The notes under the pieces are model-generated. The model worked only from the letters and a program-made list of their open reading frames with translations. It searched no databases and was not told the origin of the DNA. Shown in pieces: positions 1 to 6,568 of a stretch of DNA of 9,673 bases. Source of the DNA: an uncultured Rhizobiaceae group bacterium. Lineage in GTDB: Bacteria; Pseudomonadota; Alphaproteobacteria; Rhizobiales; Rhizobiaceae. The stretch covers positions 1-9,673 of the forward strand of contig CALAIO010000327.1 in the NCBI GenBank assembly GCA_937923355.1, written 5' to 3'. Every line of letters starts with the position of its first letter. The first letter of the stretch is position 1. The translations under genes and the position numbers were made by a program.

Positions 1-1573
1 GGTTGTAACCACTGCCCCCGGTTTTGCTGAAACCTACAAGGATTGGAGTGAAGCAGGTTGGAATGCGATTTCCGGACCTGAAGAGTTTGGCGGGCAGGGA
101 TTGCCCAACATGCTTGCGGTTGCCGCATCAGAAATGTGGAATTCTGCTTCCATGGGCTTTGCGCTTTGTCCTTTGCTAACGATTGGTGCGATTGAAGCAG
201 TTGCAACGCATGGCTCAGATGAATTAAAGGCAACTTATCTCGAAAAGCTTGTCTCTGGCGAATGGACAGGAACCATGAATCTGACGGAGCCTGCATGCGG
301 GTCTGATTTGGCAGCGCTAAAAACACAAGCCAAACCGCAAGGCGATGGCACTTACCGTATCTTTGGGCAGAAGATTTTCATCACATATGGCGAACATGAC
401 ATGACAGAAAATATCTGTCATCTGGTTCTAGCACGTCTTCCGGATGCGCCTGCGGGTACACGCGGAATTTCGCTCTTTCTTGTGCCTAAGTTTTTAGTCA
501 ATGATGATGGCAGCCTTGGCGCTCGCAATGATGCTTTCTGTCAGTCAATCGAACATAAAATTGGTATCCATGGTTCGCCAACTTGCGTTATGATTTATGG
601 CGATGGGTTTGAAGGCACAGAGCCGGGTGCGATTGGCTATCTGATTGGCGAAGAAAATCGTGGCCTTGCTTGCATGTTCACCATGATGAACAACGCGCGC
701 CTTAATGTGGGAACACAAGGTGTTGCAATTGGTGAGGCGGCTTATCAACATGCGTTGAATTACGCCAATGATCGCAAACAAGGTAAGGCATCAAGTTATA
801 AAGGTGAGGGCATGGCGCCAATCATCCATCACCCGGATGTGCAGCGTAATTTGTTGACCATGAGATCCATGACGAATGCGGCACGTGGCATTTGTTATTC
901 CTGCGCCTATGCACTTGATATGCAGCATCGTTCTGAGGGTGAAGAAGCAAAAATGTGGGCAGAACGCGCTGGCATTCTAACGCCAATCGCAAAAGCTTTC
1001 TCAACAGACATCGGTTGTGAAGTGGCAAGTATTGGCGTTCAAATTCATGGCGGCATGGGCTTCATTGAAGAAACAGGTGCTGCCCAATATATGAGAGACG
1101 CGCGCATCAATCCGATTTATGAAGGCACAAATGGTATTCAGGCGATTGATCTTGTGACTCGTAAATTACCACTTTCCGGTGGCGATGCAGTCAAAGGATA
1201 CATATCTGATTTGCGCAGCATCGTTGAAGATGTGCGTGGCGCAAACCACGATGGCTTTGGCAAAACTGCGGAACTGCTCGATGGTGCCTTAAACGAAGTT
1301 AAAGAAGCAACTGATTGGCTTCTGGCTCAAATGTCAGAAGGAAAACTTGATGAAGCGCTTTCAGGTGCAACGCCATACCAGCGTTTATTTGGGTTGGCAG
1401 CAGGCGGTTGTTATCTTGCCAAAGCGGGTCTGGCAGATAATGATAAAGACAGAGCAAGTCTGGCGCGCTTCTACGCTGAAAACTTTGCAGCAGAATGTGC
1501 CGCCCTTAAACACACAGTAACAGGTGGCGCAGACAGCCTGCTTGCTGCTGGTGAACTCTTGAAAGCAGGATAA
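1..1573 (+). CDS. Acyl-CoA dehydrogenase, long DmdC-like subfamily (5' end missing)
   Basis: FAD-dependent enzyme that forms the alpha,beta double bond of an acyl-CoA and passes electrons to ETF in the cytoplasm. The frame is open from base 2, so the N-terminus lies outside the window; 523 residues are visible. Numbering from base 2, the acyl-CoA dehydrogenase signature LTEPACGSDL is at residues 94-103. The segment with GGMGF and YEGTNGIQ carries the usual catalytic glutamate at residue 374 (codon at 1121). About 150 residues follow it, far more than in 380-residue medium-chain enzymes. This fits the roughly 590-600 residue subfamily with an extra C-terminal domain, which includes 3-methylmercaptopropionyl-CoA dehydrogenase (DmdC), so some 70 residues are probably missing. 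The internal ATG at 101 is not the start, because conserved sequence (SGPEEFGGQGLP) precedes it. The next gene begins 4 bp downstream. The family is certain; the substrate cannot be read from the sequence. Confidence 0.95.
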   Translation, partial: VVTTAPGFAETYKDWSEAGWNAISGPEEFGGQGLPNMLAVAASEMWNSASMGFALCPLLTIGAIEAVATHGSDELKATYLEKLVSGEWTGTMNLTEPACGSDLAALKTQAKPQGDGTYRIFGQKIFITYGEHDMTENICHLVLARLPDAPAGTRGISLFLVPKFLVNDDGSLGARNDAFCQSIEHKIGIHGSPTCVMIYGDGFEGTEPGAIGYLIGEENRGLACMFTMMNNARLNVGTQGVAIGEAAYQHALNYANDRKQGKASSYKGEGMAPIIHHPDVQRNLLTMRSMTNAARGICYSCAYALDMQHRSEGEEAKMWAERAGILTPIAKAFSTDIGCEVASIGVQIHGGMGFIEETGAAQYMRDARINPIYEGTNGIQAIDLVTRKLPLSGGDAVKGYISDLRSIVEDVRGANHDGFGKTAELLDGALNEVKEATDWLLAQMSEGKLDEALSGATPYQRLFGLAAGGCYLAKAGLADNDKDRASLARFYAENFAAECAALKHTVTGGADSLLAAGELLKAG

Positions 1574-1577
1574 TCCA

Positions 1578-2351
1578 ATGACCGAAGTAGCTGACCGCAT
1601 TTTAACGTCAATCGCCAATGGCGTTATGACCATTCGCATGAACCGTCCTGACAAAAAGAATGCCCTTACAGGGGATATGTATTCGCGCATGTCCGCAGGG
1701 CTTGATGAAGCTAATGGAAATGATGATGTGAATGCAATGCTCATTTTGGGTTCAACAGGCGCATTTTCATCTGGCAATGACATCGGTGATTTCATGCAAG
1801 TCGCAATGAGTGGTAATCGTGAAGACATGTCCGTCTTTGGCTTTCTGGAACGTATCATTCAAGCACCAAAGCCATTGATTGCTGGCGTTGATGGTCTGGC
1901 TATTGGCATCGGTACAACCATGTTGATGCACTGCGATTACGTGGTTGCCTCTGACACTTCGCTTTTCAAAACGCCCTTCGTTGATTTAGGCCTCGTGCCA
2001 GAAGCTGGCTCAAGCCTGATTGGCCCAGAAATGATGGGCTATCACAAAGCTTTCGCGCTGCTTGGCATGGGTGAGAGTTTCTCAAGCGAAGACGCAAAAG
2101 ACGCGGGCTTTGTGAATAAAGTCACTTCTTCAGAAGAGCTTGAAGTCATAGCCAATCAAGCCGCACAAAACATCGCCGCAAAACCACAACAAGCGCTTAA
2201 ACTTTCAAGGGATATGCTCAGGGGGGATCGTGCAGATATCTTGAAGCGTATGCGAGAAGAAGCGGTGCTGTTTGGGGAAAGACTGGAATCAGAAGAAGCC
2301 AAACAAGCCTTTATGAGCTTTATGCAAAAAGGTGCGAAAAAGGCAGGCTAG
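1578..2351 (+). CDS. Crotonase-superfamily enzyme, probably enoyl-CoA isomerase type
   Basis: A 257-residue enoyl-CoA hydratase/isomerase-fold protein. Visible are the N-terminal NRPDKKNAL (22-30), the first oxyanion-hole segment GAFSSGNDIGDF (61-72) and the second, DGLAIGIGTTM (105-115). The two glutamates of classical hydratase (rat E144 and E164) align by eye with T114 and F134, so both are lost. The segment LGLVPEAGSS (137-146) instead has E142 where delta3,delta2-enoyl-CoA isomerases such as yeast Eci1 carry their base. I therefore infer isomerization of 3-enoyl-CoA to 2-enoyl-CoA, or a related crotonase reaction, rather than hydration. An automatic label of 'enoyl-CoA hydratase' would be imprecise. 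The ATG lies 4 bp after the acyl-CoA dehydrogenase stop, and its AGGA ribosome-binding sequence sits inside the last codons of that gene, so the pair is probably translationally coupled and acts in the same acyl-CoA pathway. Confidence 0.93.
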   Translation: MTEVADRILTSIANGVMTIRMNRPDKKNALTGDMYSRMSAGLDEANGNDDVNAMLILGSTGAFSSGNDIGDFMQVAMSGNREDMSVFGFLERIIQAPKPLIAGVDGLAIGIGTTMLMHCDYVVASDTSLFKTPFVDLGLVPEAGSSLIGPEMMGYHKAFALLGMGESFSSEDAKDAGFVNKVTSSEELEVIANQAAQNIAAKPQQALKLSRDMLRGDRADILKRMREEAVLFGERLESEEAKQAFMSFMQKGAKKAG

Positions 2352-2356
2352 CAAAT

Positions 2357-2830
2357 TTATGCGTCACCACCTGATGATGGTGTCGAGCGTGCCAATGCGA
2401 CACCGATTATCAGGAAAATAACACCAAGCGAGCGTTTCCAGTCTAATTGCTGGATGGATGCGCCTAGCAGGCCAAAGTGGTCTATGGTAACTGCGGTGAA
2501 AATCTGCGCCACGACAACAAAAATAATAGCATTACCCACGCCAATCTTGGGCGCGACAAACGTTATCGAAACGATATAAATCGCAAAAAAGCAGCCACCC
2601 ATAAAATGCCACCAGGAAACATTTTTAAACACTGCAAGGTCAGGTGCGTTAACGCCGCTTGCCAATGTAACAACGAGTATGGTCAAGAAAGCAACCACGC
2701 AAAGTGTAAGGGAAGCCCAATGCACGTTGCCTATTGTTTGCCCGTAGGCTGAATTGATCGTCGCTAGAATGGGAACTGCAACACCAGCCAGAACTGCGAG
2801 CATGGAATAGAAAAACGTTGCATTGATCAT
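2357..2830 (-). CDS. Small DMT-superfamily transporter, YdcZ (DUF606) family
   Basis: A 157-residue inner-membrane protein with about five hydrophobic helices, near residues 6-24, 37-58, 72-91, 97-116 and 133-147. The family pattern is clear: an N-terminal helix with IPVQAxxN-like sequence (here VPILATINSAYGQ), then WWHFMGGCF, PKIGVGNA and the strongly conserved IDHFGLLG. YdcZ proteins are half-length DMT transporters that probably dimerise; substrates are mostly unknown. The start is ATG at 2830 with only a weak upstream purine stretch (AGAAAG). The gene converges on the crotonase with only 5 bp between stops. It is separated from the upstream small membrane-protein gene by 126 bp that hold a plausible promoter, so it may be its own transcription unit. 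Confidence 0.9.
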   Translation of the reverse strand: MINATFFYSMLAVLAGVAVPILATINSAYGQTIGNVHWASLTLCVVAFLTILVVTLASGVNAPDLAVFKNVSWWHFMGGCFFAIYIVSITFVAPKIGVGNAIIFVVVAQIFTAVTIDHFGLLGASIQQLDWKRSLGVIFLIIGVALARSTPSSGGDA

Positions 2831-2865
2831 GGGGAGCTTTCTGCTGTTCGATGTAAATTAGCATC

Positions 2866-2894
2866 AATCTAATGGATAGTATTTTTGCCTTCAA
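2866..2894 (-). promoter_or_regulatory. Possible sigma-70-type promoter for the YdcZ-family transporter
   Basis: On the minus strand a TTGAAG hexamer (2894-2889) is followed after exactly 17 bp by TAGATT (2871-2866). Each matches four of six positions of the TTGACA/TATAAT consensus, and the spacing is optimal. The -10 box ends 35 bp upstream of the transporter ATG at 2830. The call rests on pattern only and no start site is known; a chance match is possible in this AT-rich gap. Confidence 0.35.
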
Positions 2895-2927
2895 GTTCAG
2901 TTGGCGATCTGCAAGGTAAGTTGTCCG

Positions 2928-2950
2928 TGAAGCCTTCAGTGCTTGCTTCA
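2928..2950. repeat. Short inverted repeat in the gap after the small membrane-protein gene
   Basis: TGAAGC (2928-2933) and GCTTCA (2945-2950) form a six-base inverted repeat with an 11-base spacer, just downstream of the stop at 2957 on the minus strand. A second, overlapping arrangement, TGAAG-C-CTTCA (2928-2938), competes with it. No T-run follows on the minus strand, so it is at best a weak or Rho-assisted end point for the operon to its right, and may be chance. Confidence 0.2.
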
Positions 2951-2956
2951 AATCAA

Positions 2957-3277
2957 TCAGCTACCCGAACCTATACCTAAATTGCCGCCCAGGAAGTAAT
3001 TTATCGCGATGAAAACCATTAGCAAAACCAGGTAAACGGCTGTTGCAGCCTGAGAAAGAATGGTTTGCTTTATATTGGCTGGTGGTTTCCACGCTATATA
3101 AAACATAGCGAGGCCTAACAGCCCCATTAAAATTGAAAAAACATAATGCAGCACGCGCTGTGATGCTTCGGTTTCGCTTGAACCAGTGGCTGAAAGTATA
3201 AATCCATCTGCCTGTATTTTTAAATAATAGGCAATGATGACGGATAAAAATCCAAGAAAGACAAGACGCATATTCAT
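2957..3277 (-). CDS. Small membrane protein of unknown function
   Basis: 106 residues with about three hydrophobic segments (4-19, 44-62 and 77-96) and a glycine/serine-rich tail. I do not recognise a family. The polar stretch between the first two helices (about 30-43, with SSETEASQR) and the short PPANIK loop around 65-70 are the only soluble parts. The ATG at 3277 has a GGAGAG ribosome-binding sequence about 7-9 bases upstream, inside the end of the rRNA methyltransferase gene. A second in-frame ATG two codons later is less well placed. The gene starts 3 bp after the stop of the methyltransferase gene, so it is almost certainly co-transcribed with it. No function follows from this, because membrane proteins often trail such operons. 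It is likely a real gene, given spacing, ribosome-binding site and membrane-type composition. Confidence 0.72.
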   Translation of the reverse strand: MNMRLVFLGFLSVIIAYYLKIQADGFILSATGSSETEASQRVLHYVFSILMGLLGLAMFYIAWKPPANIKQTILSQAATAVYLVLLMVFIAINYFLGGNLGIGSGS

Positions 3278-3280
3278 AAT

Positions 3281-4507
3281 TTATCTCTCCAGCAATACGA
3301 CGACTTCAACGTGTGGAGTGTATTTAAACTGATCAATAGGAATAATACGCTTTACGGTGAATCCGCCGTTGATCAAAATTTCCAAATCCGTTGCTAACGT
3401 ATTTGGGTTACAGGATACAGCCGCAACTTTTTTAACGCGGGATTTCGCGATTTGCCTGCATTGAAGTTCAGCACCTGCACGCGGTGGATCGAACACAAGG
3501 CCATCCATTTTCTTTAATTCACCAAAGGTAACAGGTCGACGCTCAAGGTTACGCTTTTCAGTTTTAACTTGCTTAAGCTTTCCGCCTGTTTGTCGCCATG
3601 CCTGGTCAAGACTGCTTAACGCTTCGCCACTTTCTTCAACGGCATAAACGGCAGAATTTTCAGCTAATTTCAAAGCAAATGTTCCGATACCGCAGTATAA
3701 ATCAGCAACCTGTTTGCACCCTTTCAAAAAGCCTGCAACAATTTCAGACATATCATCTTCTGCCTGTTTCAAGGCTTGCACGAAAGCGGCTGGTTGTGGT
3801 GCAACAATTGTGCTGGCAATTTCTATGTGCGGCTCAGCCGTTTTAATAAGCGTTTCTGCATTAACAGTGATGCGGGAAAACTTGTGAGCGATGGTCTTTT
3901 TAATCAAAACCTGACGCTCGGTTTCTAACAAGGGTTTTGCATCTTCAATTGCGATATCAAGTCCGTTTTTCGTGTCTAGCACAGAAACCCTCAACGGGTG
4001 TTTTATGGTTGGGACCGAATTTACAAGGTCATGAATTTTATCAAACTGCTCATTAATGCTTGGGACGAGCACTGGACAAGCATCAAGCGCCACGATTTCA
4101 TTACTGGCTTTTTCAGTAAAGCCAAGTTGCATGCCTTCGGAGGTTCGTTGCGCATTGAAAACACATTTGCGACGGCTTGCATCCGCATAAGTCAAAAGCG
4201 CATCAGGCTTTATCTTAATCCCCACTCGAGACAATGGCTCGGTGACCAAACCCATCTTCCATTCAAGATATGCAGCCTCACCTATGTGCTGAAGTTGGCA
4301 ACCTCCACACGTCCCAAACTGTTTACAAATTGGTTCAATGCGATGTTCTGAAGCTTCAATAATGGTGTCAATTTCCCGTCGAGGTCCGCTGCCCTTAACC
4401 GTGAGAGTCTCATCTTTCAAGGCATAGGGTACATAGATCGGGTTACTGTTTAAATGCGCAACGCCATCGCCTTTGTGGCCAACAAAATCAATTTTCACTT
4501 CAGTCAT
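3281..4507 (-). CDS. 23S rRNA (uracil-5-)-methyltransferase, RlmD/TrmA family
   Basis: SAM-dependent RNA m5U methyltransferase of 408 residues. An N-terminal TRAM-like domain (about 3-50, with GHKGDGVA and IYVPYAL) is followed by iron-sulfur cluster cysteines C61, C67 and C70 (C-x5-C-x2-C) plus C144 in DACPVL, as in E. coli RlmD. The catalytic domain has SAM motif I (ADLYCGIGTFAL, 268-279), DPPRAG (340-345), the nucleophilic cysteine C366 in SCNPNT and the base E401 in HVE. All catalytic residues are present, so the enzyme should be active. Which uracil it methylates (RlmC, RlmD or dual type) cannot be decided here; alphaproteobacteria usually carry one such rRNA enzyme. Its start overlaps the last 8 bases of tlyA, and no strong ribosome-binding site sits close to the ATG, which suggests translational coupling. 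Confidence 0.93.
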   Translation of the reverse strand: MTEVKIDFVGHKGDGVAHLNSNPIYVPYALKDETLTVKGSGPRREIDTIIEASEHRIEPICKQFGTCGGCQLQHIGEAAYLEWKMGLVTEPLSRVGIKIKPDALLTYADASRRKCVFNAQRTSEGMQLGFTEKASNEIVALDACPVLVPSINEQFDKIHDLVNSVPTIKHPLRVSVLDTKNGLDIAIEDAKPLLETERQVLIKKTIAHKFSRITVNAETLIKTAEPHIEIASTIVAPQPAAFVQALKQAEDDMSEIVAGFLKGCKQVADLYCGIGTFALKLAENSAVYAVEESGEALSSLDQAWRQTGGKLKQVKTEKRNLERRPVTFGELKKMDGLVFDPPRAGAELQCRQIAKSRVKKVAAVSCNPNTLATDLEILINGGFTVKRIIPIDQFKYTPHVEVVVLLER

Positions 4508-5243
4508 TTTTTATCGCCGCCATTAAAAACTCCTTGTTGCCATCGCCACCCTTGAGTGGGGAAGGCATGAAGTGCGTGACATTCCATCCAGGAAAATTAT
4601 CCATCCAATCCTTGATGCTGTGTGCCGTTTGTATTGCTTGTGCTTCATCGCGTACAACGCCGCCCTTGCCAAGTCCTTCTTTGCCCACTTCAAATTGTGG
4701 CTTGATAAGAAAAATTCCTTGCGCACCTTCTGCCGCCATTTGCAGTGCAGGGGGAAGGGCCAACGTAAGTGAAATAAAACTGACATCGCAACTGATGAAC
4801 TCTGGTGGCGTATCTTCCAAATCTTCAAGTGTCAGATCGCGCGCATTCAGGCCTTCAAGATTTACAAGCCTTGGGTCATCCAGTAATCGTTCATCCATTT
4901 GGTCATGACCGACGTCAACACCGAAAACACGCTTCGCGCCAGCATCAAGCATGATCTGACAAAAGCCGCCCGTTGAAGCGCCAACATCCAGAGCGATTTT
5001 ATCTTTTGGAGAGTAACCGGTTTCTTTTAGGCCAAACTCAAGTTTAATCGCAGCTCGTGAAACCAGCCTTGCAGCAGGGTCGTCTACAACAATGCTTTCA
5101 GGGTCTAAGACATTGCGGGAAGGTTTAATTGATGCAGCGCCACCCATGGTGACACATCCACGCAAAATTGCATCACGTGCTCTTGCGCGTGATGCGTAAT
5201 AGTTGTTTTCAACGAGCCATTCATCCAGTCTGATTTTTCCCAT
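4500..5243 (-). CDS. tlyA: TlyA-family rRNA (cytidine-2'-O)-methyltransferase / hemolysin-like protein
   Basis: 247 residues, the usual TlyA length. An N-terminal S4 RNA-binding domain (about 3-60, starting IRLDEWLVE with RARARDAI) is joined to an FtsJ/RrmJ-type methyltransferase domain. The SAM-binding loop is DVGASTGGF (86-94). The K-D-K-E tetrad expected of 2'-O-methyltransferases is visible as K67 (SRAAIKLE), D153 (CDVSFISL), K181 (LIKPQFE) and E238 (GNKEFL). In mycobacteria TlyA 2'-O-methylates cytidines of 16S and 23S rRNA, and loss gives capreomycin resistance; the old 'hemolysin' label is probably secondary. The ATG at 5243 has AAGGA 5 bases upstream. It lies 35 bp after a small secreted-protein gene and overlaps the next methyltransferase by 8 bp, so the two rRNA modification genes are probably made together. 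From memory, dxs precedes tlyA in many rhizobia, but not here. Confidence 0.93.
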   Translation of the reverse strand: MGKIRLDEWLVENNYYASRARARDAILRGCVTMGGAASIKPSRNVLDPESIVVDDPAARLVSRAAIKLEFGLKETGYSPKDKIALDVGASTGGFCQIMLDAGAKRVFGVDVGHDQMDERLLDDPRLVNLEGLNARDLTLEDLEDTPPEFISCDVSFISLTLALPPALQMAAEGAQGIFLIKPQFEVGKEGLGKGGVVRDEAQAIQTAHSIKDWMDNFPGWNVTHFMPSPLKGGDGNKEFLMAAIKND

Positions 5244-5246
5244 ACA

Positions 5247-5258
5247 GTTCCTTGGAAC
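5247..5258. promoter_or_regulatory. Interrupted palindrome overlapping the tlyA ribosome-binding site
   Basis: GTTCC-TT-GGAAC, two five-base arms around two bases, lies 4-15 bases upstream of the tlyA ATG. It contains the AAGGA ribosome-binding sequence (5249-5253). The arms are too close for a stable hairpin loop, so if functional it would more likely be a protein site. It may be chance. Confidence 0.2.
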
Positions 5259-5278
5259 AGCTGGTGCAGAAAGGCAAC

Positions 5279-5641
5279 TTATTTTATTGGATTGCCGTAG
5301 CGGTCAAACTTTTCCCAGATTACTCTTGTTTTACGGTTTGTCTTTTGAATGCTGCCAGTCGTTGTAAGATCGATACCATTTGGTAAAAAGCTGATTGGAG
5401 GCAGGCTTTTGGAAGGTGCAGGCAAGAAACTTGTATTAACCTGCTTGTCGACCAAATCTTCCTTCGTCACCATGTCTGGTGTCTCATCATAACCAATGGT
5501 GCCACGAATATCGCCAATTTTCTCTGCAGCCTTGGCTGCCGCAGCTTTAGCTACTGTTTCGTCATATTTAACACTTTGAGCCAGCGCAGATGTACTGGTC
5601 ATCAATGCAATCGCCACGCCTGCAACGGTAAACTTTTTCAT
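5279..5641 (-). CDS. Small secreted (periplasmic) protein of unknown function
   Basis: 120 residues with a clear Sec signal peptide: MKK, a hydrophobic core (about 6-14) and a cleavage site after ALA at residue 21. The mature part is about 99 residues, with an alanine/lysine-rich helix near 28-40, the tetrapeptide YDET on both sides of it, a proline-rich middle (PAPSKSLPPISFLP) and a basic C-terminus ending KFDRYGNPIK. There are no cysteines in the mature part. I do not recognise a family. The frame extends upstream to a TTG at 5650, but AAGGG (minus strand, 5655-5651) abuts that TTG and is 9 bases from the ATG at 5641, so the ATG is preferred. The gene ends 35 bp before tlyA and is probably read with it, which does not imply a shared function. 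Confidence reflects that it is a real gene, not that its role is known. Confidence 0.8.
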   Translation of the reverse strand: MKKFTVAGVAIALMTSTSALAQSVKYDETVAKAAAAKAAEKIGDIRGTIGYDETPDMVTKEDLVDKQVNTSFLPAPSKSLPPISFLPNGIDLTTTGSIQKTNRKTRVIWEKFDRYGNPIK

Positions 5642-5727
5642 ACTATTCAACCCTTAATCCCGGTATTTGAATCAAAGTTTACAGGTTTTGGGTTATGGAA
5701 GCGGAAAGGAATTTGGTTACTGAAAGG

Positions 5728-5862
5728 TTAAATACAGCTTTGCGCAAAGGCGAGGGCTCGGGCAATAAAAACGCTCTCGCCCATATCAACCCACAGCCAA
5801 AAGCTTATTCCGAAGAAAAGCCCGGTGCCGGTTGTTAAAAAAGTTTTCTCAATAAGTGACAT
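5728..5862 (-). CDS. Possible 44-residue single-helix membrane protein next to SCO
   Basis: A short open frame, ATG at 5862 to TAA at 5728-5730. The peptide begins MSLIEKTF, has one strong hydrophobic helix (about 8-25, with LFFGISFWLWV), then DMGESVFIARALAF and ends AQSCI, with a single cysteine at 43. Composition is what a small inner-membrane protein would show: a charged short N-terminus, an aromatic belt at the helix end and an amphipathic tail. The ATG is 2 bp after the stop of the SCO-family gene, an arrangement typical of coupled translation, and the ORF fills most of the 223-bp gap between the SCO and secreted-protein genes. Against it: no purine-rich ribosome-binding sequence precedes the ATG (the upstream bases are AT-rich), and I know no family to match. 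If real, it would be a candidate accessory to SCO or cytochrome oxidase; that is inference from position only. Confidence 0.5.
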   Translation of the reverse strand: MSLIEKTFLTTGTGLFFGISFWLWVDMGESVFIARALAFAQSCI

Positions 5863-5864
5863 GC

Positions 5865-6467
5865 TTAGCTATTTTTTATTAAGCGTCGGAGTTTTTCAAG
5901 GGCAATCTCGTCATTCTCACCAAAAGAGATCGTACCTTTGAAGCTACCGTCTGATTTAAACATCATTACAAACGCTGAATGATCCATTGTGTAATCGCCG
6001 TCACCATCGCCAAGATCAACTTTCTTGGAATAAATTTTATAAGCGCCAAGTGTTTTTGACATTTCATCAGGATCGCCAGTGACTCCAGTGATACGAGGAT
6101 CAAAGGCGGTTACATAGTCTTTCATGACCTCAGGATTATCGCGCTCTGGATCAACTGTGAAAAAATAAAAATCAAGCTTGTTACCATCCTGCCCTAAGTC
6201 CTTCATCCATGAAGCGACTTCCAAAAGAGTTGTCGGGCAAATGTCCGGGCAATTAGTAAAGCCAAAGAATATTGCATGATGGCGTCCCAGAAGGTCATCG
6301 CGTGTAATAGGCTTGCCTTCATGATCGACAAGATTAAACGGTGCACCCAGAGGTTGAACGGCTTGTTGTGTTTGATCAGGTGTTGAGTTCTGGCTTACAA
6401 AAGCGTAACTCACCACTGCCGCAAGAACGGCAACGCCAATCCATAACATGAGACGAAGTGTTTTCAT
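5865..6467 (-). CDS. SCO1/SenC-family copper chaperone / thiol oxidoreductase
   Basis: 200 residues. An N-terminal membrane anchor (about 5-24) tethers a thioredoxin-fold domain to the periplasmic side. The copper site is complete: C73 and C77 in TNCPDICPTTL and H163 in MDHSAF. The family block TVDPERD is at 104-110. SCO proteins deliver copper to, or keep reduced, the CuA site of cytochrome oxidase subunit II; some act more generally in copper or redox handling. No cox genes are in the window. The ATG at 6467 has CAGGG about 7 bases upstream. A 101-bp gap precedes it, so it may have its own promoter, and the short ORF at 5728-5862 follows after 2 bp. It occupies the interval between xseB and tlyA where I would expect dxs from rhizobial gene order. 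Confidence 0.93.
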   Translation of the reverse strand: MKTLRLMLWIGVAVLAAVVSYAFVSQNSTPDQTQQAVQPLGAPFNLVDHEGKPITRDDLLGRHHAIFFGFTNCPDICPTTLLEVASWMKDLGQDGNKLDFYFFTVDPERDNPEVMKDYVTAFDPRITGVTGDPDEMSKTLGAYKIYSKKVDLGDGDGDYTMDHSAFVMMFKSDGSFKGTISFGENDEIALEKLRRLIKNS

Positions 6468-6568
6468 GATAAACCCTGATTAATCCTGTTTGGATTGTTT
6501 TAGAATTTATTGTTGGCGCAGACAAATCAATTGCACGTTAGAAAATGCGGCAGATTGGCATGGTTAGC
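6468..6568 (-). promoter_or_regulatory. Gap between xseB and the SCO gene, probable promoter region
   Basis: A 101-bp AT-rich stretch upstream of the SCO start. Only weak promoter-like hexamers are visible on the minus strand, for example TTGATT followed after 15 bp by TAAATT, so no exact promoter is called. A small inverted repeat AATCC-TGTTT-GGATT (6482-6496) lies just upstream of the SCO ribosome-binding site. I see no small gene here. Confidence 0.25.

Noticed and set aside
1385..1858. A 157-codon minus-strand open frame spanning the acyl-CoA dehydrogenase/crotonase junction
   Set aside because: It is antisense to two clear genes, its peptide has no recognisable family pattern, and its span follows from the codon use of the opposite strand.
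2365..2382. CACCA...TGGTG inverted repeat at the end of the transporter gene as a terminator
   Set aside because: Only five pairs, an eight-base loop and no T-run; it lies in coding sequence.
2649..2951. A 100-codon minus-strand frame covering the gap upstream of the transporter
   Set aside because: It overlaps the real transporter start in another frame and has mixed composition with no domain. The gap is better explained by a promoter.
5749..5782. GGCGAG...CTCGCC inverted repeat as a terminator for the SCO transcript
   Set aside because: The loop is about 20 bases, no T-run follows the second arm, and it falls inside the proposed short ORF.
5821..5843. CCGGTGCCGG followed by an A-rich run as a terminator
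   Set aside because: The palindrome is imperfect with almost no loop. On the minus strand, the direction of the flanking genes, the T-run precedes the stem instead of following it.
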